Shown one piece after another: positions 58,440 through 64,000 of a stretch of DNA of 64,000 nt (positions are counted from its first letter, which is position 1; each line of letters opens with the position of its first letter). This DNA comes from DSPP01 sp964607165. GTDB taxonomy: Bacteria; Zixibacteria; MSB-5A5; DSPP01. Position numbers and translations under genes: made by a program. A model generated the notes under the pieces. The model worked only from the letters and a program-made list of their open reading frames with translations. It was not told the DNA's origin and did no database searches. The stretch lies in contig CAZSIT010000006.1 of NCBI GenBank assembly GCA_964607165.1, forward strand, positions 1 to 64,000. The letters are read 5' to 3'.

Positions 58440-58928
58440 TCACCGCTTTCCTGCCCGTTGCAAAATTGAAGAAAAAACCCGCCGCAGCGACTCTTCGATT
58501 TCAAAAAAAGAGCGCTGATAATCGGCCGGCCCCCCGCCAATTGGATCGCGCACGGAAAAAGAGGGGTCGGTCTTCACCGGCTCCGGAAAGCTTTTCAAGA
58601 GGAAGGTTTTGTTTCCGGCCGATGAATCGTGCAATAAAATCTCTTCCCGATGTTCCGGCGTCATTGTCAAAATCAAATCCGCTTTTTCGACCAACTCATC
58701 GGTCACCGACCGAGCGCGATGGCCGGAAAGGTCAATTCCCCATTCTGTCGAAGTTTTAACCGCCAGTTCCGTGGCGGGCATCCCCTCCAAGGCCGCCGTG
58801 CCGGCGGAGTCGACGTTGATGTCTGAAATTCCTCCCTCCGCCAGCATTTTATTCAAAATACCCGCTGCCATCGGGCTGCGGCAGGTATTTCCCGTGCAGA
58901 CCAAAAGAATGCTGAAATTTTTATCCAT
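58440..58928 (-). CDS. Low-molecular-weight protein tyrosine phosphatase
   Basis: 162 residues with the complete LMW-PTP fold. The catalytic loop is LLVCTGNTCRSPMAAG (CX5R), and the general-acid motif is SVRDPIGGGPADYQRS (DP). In bacteria such enzymes dephosphorylate polysaccharide-assembly tyrosine kinases (Wzb type) or arginine-phosphorylated proteins (YwlE type). The GT4, flippase-like and ManC genes upstream favour the polysaccharide role, but TsaC-YwlE neighbours are also common. It overlaps the TsaC-like gene by 8 bases. Confidence 0.93.
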   Translation of the reverse strand: MDKNFSILLVCTGNTCRSPMAAGILNKMLAEGGISDINVDSAGTAALEGMPATELAVKTSTEWGIDLSGHRARSVTDELVEKADLILTMTPEHREEILLHDSSAGNKTFLLKSFPEPVKTDPSFSVRDPIGGGPADYQRSFFEIEESLRRVFSSILQRAGKR

Positions 58929-59574
58929 TACGAATTGGAATTCTGATTTTTTTCAAAAACGTCTCTAATTTCTTATACCCTTCTCCCCGGCGTAAAATGA
59001 CGGCTTCCGTCGCTCCGAACTCCACCACAGTCGAAACGCCCGATAAAGGTAGTAGGCCGGCGTCCAAAATCAAGTCAACTTTAAGGGCAAATTCTCGTAC
59101 GACTTTTCGACCGGAACGAAGGGGGCGTTGGCCGCTTCGATTGGCCGAAGTGGCTACCAAAGGGGAGCCGACTCTGCGCACGAGCGCAGTTAAAAGCGGA
59201 GAATCGGGCCAGCGCAACCCAACTTTACCCTTCGAAACGCAAGCCCTCGGCAACCGGCCGTGAGCCGAGAGCACGAAGGTATACGGCCCCGGCAAAATTC
59301 TTTTTAGCTTAAAAAAATATTTTGGCCTGTTTTTTGAATGCTGCAGTATCTCGCTCCAACTTGAAACAAAAATCGAAAACGGCTGGGCAATCTTCCGTCC
59401 TTTAATCTTTGCTATTCGTTTAATCGCAAGAGGAAAAGTTATCGAAGCAGCCAGTCCATACACCGTATCGCTCGGCAACACAGCCACCCCGCCGGTTTTC
59501 AAAACTCTATCAGCCTGCAATAAAACCGGAGAAGCAACTCGGTTTGATTTAATTTGGAGAACGACAGCCGGCAC
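58921..59574 (-). CDS. tsaC: Sua5/YciO/YrdC-type threonylcarbamoyl-AMP synthase
   Basis: 217 residues from a GTG at 59574. YrdC-domain signatures are LKTGGVAVLPSDTVYGLAAS, IKRIAKIKGRKIAQPFSIFV, LPGPYTFVLSAHGRLP and PLVATSANRSGQ. It makes threonylcarbamoyl-AMP from threonine, bicarbonate and ATP for the t6A base of tRNAs. The C-terminal extra domain of Sua5 is absent. It stands between manC and the phosphatase. No clear ribosome site precedes the GTG, so coupling with manC (stop at 59584) is likely. Confidence 0.92.
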   Translation of the reverse strand: MPAVVLQIKSNRVASPVLLQADRVLKTGGVAVLPSDTVYGLAASITFPLAIKRIAKIKGRKIAQPFSIFVSSWSEILQHSKNRPKYFFKLKRILPGPYTFVLSAHGRLPRACVSKGKVGLRWPDSPLLTALVRRVGSPLVATSANRSGQRPLRSGRKVVREFALKVDLILDAGLLPLSGVSTVVEFGATEAVILRRGEGYKKLETFLKKIRIPIRNG

Positions 59575-59583
59575 AAAACCAGC

Positions 59584-60663
59584 TTAGAGGAATCTTTTTA
59601 AATTTGGGTCGGCGGCCAATTTTTCGGTGACTTCCTTCAAATCCGCCACCCGTGTTTTGTGCGCCACCAGAACTAAATCGTCCGCCTTCACCACCACCAA
59701 ATCGGAAACGCCGAAGGTCACCACCAATCCTTCCCCCTCATTGACAACCGTGGTCTCGTACGAGGAAAAAAGCTTCCCCGGCCCTACACAGATGTTGTTT
59801 TGTCGGTCCGGCTTGCGAACCCGCTCCAAAGCCAAAAAACTCCCCACATCGTCCCACATAAAATTGGATTGGATGGTTAATACGTTGGAGGCTTTCTCCA
59901 GAACCGCAAAATCAACCGAAATCGCTTCCGCTTCAGTGAAAAGTTTCAGCCGCGCTTCCCACTCGTTTGGCTTCCCAATAGATTCCGAATAAGTTTTCAA
60001 AAGCGAAAACATCGTCGATTGATGTTGCCCCAACGCCTTCAAAAAACCTTCTGCCGACCAGATAAATATCCCCGAATTCCAAAGATGTTTTCTATCGAGA
60101 TAATATTCGTGCGCCACGGTCCGGTTCGGCTTTTCCTTAAAGCGCGCCACTTTGAAAAGCTCCACGCCGTCAACGGAGGTCTCTTTCTCTCCCAGTTCAA
60201 TGTAACCATAACCGGTTTCCGGCCTCGTTGGCACCACCCCAACCGTGATGAGGTAATCCCCCTGCTCGGCTGCAACCGCTGCCGCCCTTAAAGTCTGCGC
60301 CAGCCGTTCTTTCGGCTCGATGAAGTGGTCCGACGGCAAAACTACCATCATTGCCTGGGGATCTTTTTTGAGAAGATGAACAGCCGCCAGCCCAATGGCC
60401 AAACAGGTGTTTTTCCCCTCCGGCTCAAGCAAAAGATTTTTTTCCGAAAGTGCTTGAACCTTTTCCAAAATCGGTTGCTTTAAAAGCTGACCGGCGACAA
60501 TTAAGGTTTGCTCCGGCGGCAAAAATGCGGAAACCCGTTCGATGGTGTCTTCCAAAAGCGTTTTATCGGAAAGAACTTTTAAAAATTGTTTCGGACTTCC
60601 GGCGCGGGATAAAGGCCAAAAACGCTCCCCCTTCCCCCCGGCCATCACTACCGCATAGTTCAT
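59584..60663 (-). CDS. manC: Mannose-1-phosphate guanylyltransferase
   Basis: 359 residues. The nucleotidyltransferase start is MNYAVVMAGGKGERFWPLSR and the lysine motif is FKEKPNRTVAHEYY. The substrate signatures are TVGVVPTRPETGYGYIELGE, LWNSGIFIWSAEGFLKAL and FMWDDVGSFLALERV. It makes GDP-mannose from mannose 1-phosphate and GTP. The isomerase domain of the bifunctional form is lacking. It is part of the glycan operon, directly after the flippase-like gene (12 bases). Confidence 0.95.
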   Translation of the reverse strand: MNYAVVMAGGKGERFWPLSRAGSPKQFLKVLSDKTLLEDTIERVSAFLPPEQTLIVAGQLLKQPILEKVQALSEKNLLLEPEGKNTCLAIGLAAVHLLKKDPQAMMVVLPSDHFIEPKERLAQTLRAAAVAAEQGDYLITVGVVPTRPETGYGYIELGEKETSVDGVELFKVARFKEKPNRTVAHEYYLDRKHLWNSGIFIWSAEGFLKALGQHQSTMFSLLKTYSESIGKPNEWEARLKLFTEAEAISVDFAVLEKASNVLTIQSNFMWDDVGSFLALERVRKPDRQNNICVGPGKLFSSYETTVVNEGEGLVVTFGVSDLVVVKADDLVLVAHKTRVADLKEVTEKLAADPNLKRFL

Positions 60664-60675
60664 TCGGAGGCCAAT

Positions 60676-61692
60676 CTAACCGGCGTTTTTATCGCTGTCA
60701 AGCTGGCCCGCTTCCGAGGCCGCTTTCAGTGAAAGATGCTCTTTTTTCAGATGGTACAGTCCGGCCAAAGTTATGGGGAAATACTGCAGGGCGTGGGTAA
60801 CGATGGAAACCGCCAGCGCAGTTTCTTTGCTGACCTGGAAAAGCGACAGCGACAAAACGGTGAAGGCCTGAAAAGTTCCGATAAACCCCGGCGCTGCCGG
60901 CAGCATTATCCCCAGCGAAACCACCACCAGCCAGGTGAACCAGGCCAAAGGCGCCAGATGCAGACCAAACGCCAAAAGCATAAAATAGCTGTTAAAAGCA
61001 GCAAGCGCCCAAACAAAGAGGGACAGAACGCTAAGATAGGCGACGCCCGCCGCGCTTCCCATCACCGAAAGCCCGGTAACAAACTTGCTGAAAACTTCCG
61101 CCCCTAAACCGGACATTTTCTTCGGGAAGAAGGCCAAAATCTTGGCCGCCGCTTTCTGACTTGCCGCCGGCCAGCGTTTCAAAGCCGCTAGAAAAAGCAA
61201 AAGCAAAAGGCTTATTCCCAGCGCCAAATAGCCGACGTTGTCCAACCATTCCACCTGCGCCAAAGCCGGCAGCGAAACCAAAACCCAGACTAAAAATATC
61301 AAGAGCGCAAACATATCGAAGACTCGCTCCAGGGCAATGGTCGCCATAGCCGCCGAGCGCGAAACTCCTCCTGTCGTGCCTATGGAATAAGGCCGCACAA
61401 ATTCTCCCAACCGAAAGGGCAGAACGTTGTTGGCCATAAAACCGATCATTGTGGAAGCGTAAACTTTGGACAGCGGCACCTTGCCGACCGGATCCAACAT
61501 CACTTTCCAGCGCACCGCCCGCAGCCACATCCCCAGAAAAGTCAAAACCAAATTTGGGAATAAATACCAATAATTCGCCCCCTTCATTGACAGCCAGACT
61601 TCGGCTAAATTCACCTTGCGGAAAGCCAGCCACAAAAAAAACGCCCCGATGAGAAAACCGATAAGGTAACGTTTCTTCAGCCTCTTTTTCAC
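60676..61692 (-). CDS. Flippase-like / lysylphosphatidylglycerol-synthase-type membrane protein (UPF0104)
   Basis: 338 residues with eight or more membrane segments. It starts MKKRLKKRYLIGFLIGAFFL and has family motifs WLRAVRWKVMLDPVGKVPLS, MIGFMANNVLPFRLGEFVRP and ATIALERVFDMFALLIFLVW. Members move lipid-linked molecules or belong to the MprF membrane domain. The start codon GTG overlaps the stop of the GT4 gene (GTGA). Position after a glycosyltransferase and before ManC fits an export step for a mannose-containing glycolipid (inference). Confidence 0.9.
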   Translation of the reverse strand: MKKRLKKRYLIGFLIGAFFLWLAFRKVNLAEVWLSMKGANYWYLFPNLVLTFLGMWLRAVRWKVMLDPVGKVPLSKVYASTMIGFMANNVLPFRLGEFVRPYSIGTTGGVSRSAAMATIALERVFDMFALLIFLVWVLVSLPALAQVEWLDNVGYLALGISLLLLLFLAALKRWPAASQKAAAKILAFFPKKMSGLGAEVFSKFVTGLSVMGSAAGVAYLSVLSLFVWALAAFNSYFMLLAFGLHLAPLAWFTWLVVVSLGIMLPAAPGFIGTFQAFTVLSLSLFQVSKETALAVSIVTHALQYFPITLAGLYHLKKEHLSLKAASEAGQLDSDKNAG

Positions 61693-62807
61693 TTTTTCCC
61701 CGCCAGCTCTTCAATCAGCTTAATCATTTCTTCTGCCGAGCGGTCCCAGGAAAATCGTTGCGACCATTCCCAAGCCCCGACTTCCAGCTGCTGGCGTAAA
61801 TTCGCATCGGACAAAACTTGCTTCAAAAGCCCCGCCAGCTGGTCAATTTCCCCATAACGATACAAAAGTCCGGATTTCCCTTGTGAAACCGAGTCTCTAA
61901 GCCCCGGAACGTCCGGGCAAATCACCGGCGTTCCACAGGCGTTCGCCTCGATATTGGTCAACCCCCACCCTTCCTTGAGCGAAGGGCAGACCACCACCCA
62001 GGCTTTCTGCAGCCAGGCCACTTTTTCATCCTTTGCAACAAAACCGGTGAAAGTTACCCGTGACTCGATTCCCAGCTGCCGAGTAATATCCAAAAGCCGT
62101 GGCTTGTCATCCCCTTCACCGACTATTATAAGGCGCGCTTTCGGAAAATCGGCGGCAACTTGTGCAAACGCTTTGAGCAAATGATCTACGCTTTTATATT
62201 TCTTTAGCCGTCCCAAATATACGACGAGTGGTTCTTTTTCTTTCACAACGTTAGGGGCTTTATTATAGAGTGAAAAATCCGTCCCGCAGTGCACAACTTT
62301 TATGTCATCCGGAAAAATCCCTCGCTCGATTAAATCTTTTTTTGTGCTTTCCGAAATCACACAGTACTTTTTCCCCTGATAAACCCGCCGAATCGGCTTT
62401 TCCGCCAGGTAAATGTATATCCCGACCAAAAAGTTAATTTCCTGAAATACCGCATCCGAAAAAAGATGCGGCACAATCACCAAAGTCGGCAATTTCTGAA
62501 AAAGGGGCGAATAAAATGGAATCTTGTTCACATCCTCCAGCACTACATCATAGCCGTTTTTCTTCAGTTCCTTTTTGAGCATAAAGGGAACAAACCAGTT
62601 GAAGGTAAAATCGTTTCCCTTTCTGACCATTCGGATGCCTTCTACAATCTCTTCGGAACTCCCGCCCGGAAAATTGGAAGTCAAAAGCGTGACCGAATGC
62701 CCCATTTTCACAAACCGCCGCAAATTTTCTTCCAGATGCACCTCCGCCCCTCCAGCCAAAGGATTTTTCAAATCCCGCCAGTTAATCGCCAGTATTTTCA
62801 AAGACAT
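61689..62807 (-). CDS. GT4-family glycosyltransferase
   Basis: 372 residues with two Rossmann domains. The N-terminal part has NPLAGGAEVHLEENLRRFVK, a glycine-rich donor-side loop, and GHSVTLLTSNFPGGSSEE. The C-terminal part has PLVVYLGRLKKYKSVDHLLK, ARLIIVGEGDDKPRLLD, the acidic SLKEGWGLTNIEANACGTPV (EX7E) and PDVPGLRDSVSQGKSGLLYR. A retaining sugar transfer, possibly mannosyl given the adjacent manC. It is the first gene of the glycan operon and overlaps the flippase-like gene. Confidence 0.93.
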   Translation of the reverse strand: MSLKILAINWRDLKNPLAGGAEVHLEENLRRFVKMGHSVTLLTSNFPGGSSEEIVEGIRMVRKGNDFTFNWFVPFMLKKELKKNGYDVVLEDVNKIPFYSPLFQKLPTLVIVPHLFSDAVFQEINFLVGIYIYLAEKPIRRVYQGKKYCVISESTKKDLIERGIFPDDIKVVHCGTDFSLYNKAPNVVKEKEPLVVYLGRLKKYKSVDHLLKAFAQVAADFPKARLIIVGEGDDKPRLLDITRQLGIESRVTFTGFVAKDEKVAWLQKAWVVVCPSLKEGWGLTNIEANACGTPVICPDVPGLRDSVSQGKSGLLYRYGEIDQLAGLLKQVLSDANLRQQLEVGAWEWSQRFSWDRSAEEMIKLIEELAGKK

Positions 62808-62942
62808 GAGAAATTAGAAGGGGGTAACCCCGGAGCCCCCGCTCCGGGGTTTTCTGAAATAAAGCGAAGGACACCAAAAAATCGGGGCAGTGGGTTGAAG
62901 GCGACACTCAATCGTCAATCTTCAATGATTCAATCGTCAATT
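62808..62942. repeat. Intergenic hairpin and CAATCGTCAAT repeats
   Basis: ACCCCGGAGC-CCCC-GCTCCGGGGT (about 62827-62850) is a 10-bp perfect stem followed by TTTTC on the plus strand. A short array of CAATCGTCAAT units follows at about 62910-62945, matching the one at 58404-58437. Confidence 0.6.
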
Positions 62943-64000
62943 CTAATCAATCCTCTCCCACAATTTTTTGAAATACTCCACCGCCTCACCAACCGGTGTG
63001 CTCGAACTTTCTTTGGTCTTGCGGACTTTGAACTCCAACTTCCCCTCCTTCAACCCCCGGTCGCCGATGACGATTTGAATCGGAATGCCGATTAAATCGG
63101 CATCTTTGAACTTCACTCCCGCCCGGTCGTTCCGGTCGTCCAGAAGCGGCTCAATTCCGGCTGCGCTGAATTCTTGATACAGCTTTTCCGCCACCTCCGC
63201 CTGCTTCGGGTCATCCATTTTGACCGGAATAATTTCAACCTGGAAAGGCGCCATCGTCTTCGGCCAGATAATGCCGTCCGCATCGTGGAACTTTTCCACT
63301 GCCGCCTGTGCCGTGCGGGTAATCCCGATGCCGTAGCTGCCCATAATGAAAGGCTTCTCTTCCCCTTTTTCATCCAGAAACGTTGCTTTCAAAGAGGCCG
63401 AGTATTTGGTGCCCAGAGAAAAAGTGTTGCCCACTTCAATTCCGCGTGAAGCTGCGAGCTTCCCTTTTCCGCAAGCCGCACAGCTTTCCCCTTCAACAGC
63501 CACCTTGATGTCGGCTACCCGTGACGGTTTGAAGTCCCTCCCAGCATTTATGTTTTTGATATGGTAATCTCCTTCGTTGGCGCCGGAGACGAAGTTCGGA
63601 AGAGCGGCAACTTCGGTGTCGGCGATGATTTCCACGCCCGAAAGTCCCACCGGCCCGGCAAACCCCACCGGCGCTTTCGTAATCCGCCGAACATCCTCCG
63701 CCCCTGCCAGCTCCAGCTCATTACTGCCAACTAAATTTTTGAGCTTGACGAAACTAATTTCCCGATCGCCGCGAACCAGCGCCGCCACAAAGCCGTTATC
63801 CGTTTTGAAAATTAGTGTTTTGACGAACTTCTGCACTGGCAGCTTCAAAAAAGTGGCTACATCTTCCACTGTCATCACGTTCGGTGTGTCCACTTTTTCA
63901 GCCGGCAGTTCCTTTTCCGTTGCCGGAGGGGTCTCATTGAAGCTGGCCCGGTCGGAATGCACGGCGTAGTCGCAGTTGGTGCAGGTGAAAATAACGCTCT
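62943..64000 (-). CDS. proS: Prolyl-tRNA synthetase, C-terminal part (cut by window edge)
   Basis: The last 352 residues are visible and the gene continues past 64000. Upstream of the first internal Met the frame reads SVIFTCTNCDYAVHSDRA, the Cys motif just before the editing (INS) domain of bacterial ProRS. The editing domain (VEDVATFLKLPVQKFVKTLI and FVAALVRGDREISFVKL), the anticodon-binding domain (FQVEIIPVKMDDPKQAEVAE and DDRNDRAGVKFKDADLIGIP) and the GSYGIGITR motif 3 are present. It charges tRNA-Pro in the cytoplasm. It ends a gene group on the minus strand and is separated from the glycan operon by repeats. Confidence 0.95.
   Translation of the reverse strand, partial: SVIFTCTNCDYAVHSDRASFNETPPATEKELPAEKVDTPNVMTVEDVATFLKLPVQKFVKTLIFKTDNGFVAALVRGDREISFVKLKNLVGSNELELAGAEDVRRITKAPVGFAGPVGLSGVEIIADTEVAALPNFVSGANEGDYHIKNINAGRDFKPSRVADIKVAVEGESCAACGKGKLAASRGIEVGNTFSLGTKYSASLKATFLDEKGEEKPFIMGSYGIGITRTAQAAVEKFHDADGIIWPKTMAPFQVEIIPVKMDDPKQAEVAEKLYQEFSAAGIEPLLDDRNDRAGVKFKDADLIGIPIQIVIGDRGLKEGKLEFKVRKTKESSSTPVGEAVEYFKKLWERID

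Overview
This window most resembles the chromosome of an uncultured Gram-negative bacterium of the FCB-related candidate phyla (Zixibacteria, KSB1 or similar). The evidence is secreted proteins with signal peptides, dockerin-like C-termini, FG-GAP, HYR and cohesin-like domains, C-terminal FlgD-like tails of the NYPNPFNP type, an outer-membrane TonB-dependent receptor and a FadL/TodX-type porin. The phylum assignment is inference. There are no rRNA genes and no CRISPR arrays. One tRNA gene, tRNA-Arg(CCU), is present.

Layout. 1-3150 (minus): an autoregulated-looking operon, DinB, ArsR, AHSA1-like, VOC, SnoaL-like, AHSA1-like, DoxX, behind a sigma70-like promoter whose -10 lies inside a near-perfect palindrome. 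3282-4531 (minus): RNase HIII-like protein and elongation factor P with an unusual tip loop. 4708-8889 (minus): a 21-blade FG-GAP protein with a dockerin and no normal start codon. 8983-10251: an unrecognised protein with a HEPN-like C-terminus. 10610-21081: three related secreted proteins (a giant HYR protein, a paralogue and a small cohesin/dockerin protein). 21411-25941: a cobalamin-riboswitch operon with a TonB receptor, a beta-propeller/dockerin protein, a DUF4430 (transcobalamin-like) lipoprotein and a small membrane protein. 25989-32431 (minus): secreted protein, M48 protease lipoprotein, small membrane protein, GH57 glycosidase, TPR protein, porin. 32751-42409: a mannosyltransferase-like/TPR fusion, a Ser/Thr kinase-TPR sensor, tRNA-Arg, an LVIVD/dockerin protein and a soluble histidine kinase. 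42590-44995: Lon protease. 45321-46925 (minus): CsrA, a 59-residue small protein, a receiver protein and FliW. 47378-51886: FG-GAP protein, creatininase-like protein and a sorted secreted protein. 51935-53928 (minus): PilZ, FliA-type sigma factor and a repeat-containing ORF. 54239-57172: a type IIG-like restriction-modification enzyme. 57535-62807 (minus): surface-glycan and wall-type genes (GT4, flippase-like protein, ManC, TsaC-like protein, LMW-PTP, DUF3108). 62943-64000 (minus): 3' part of proS.

How it fits together. Two themes stand out. The first is an extracellular protein economy built on cohesin-like and dockerin-like modules; even the B12-uptake operon contains a dockerin protein. 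The second is invasion by short palindromic dispersed repeats. These repeats lie between genes and also inside coding sequence: an in-frame insert in the restriction-modification gene, the N-terminus of the DUF3108 protein, the signal-peptide region of the giant protein, and a nested repeat-in-repeat at 57339-57443. Motility and c-di-GMP type regulators (CsrA, FliW, FliA, PilZ) are present without flagellar structural genes in the window.
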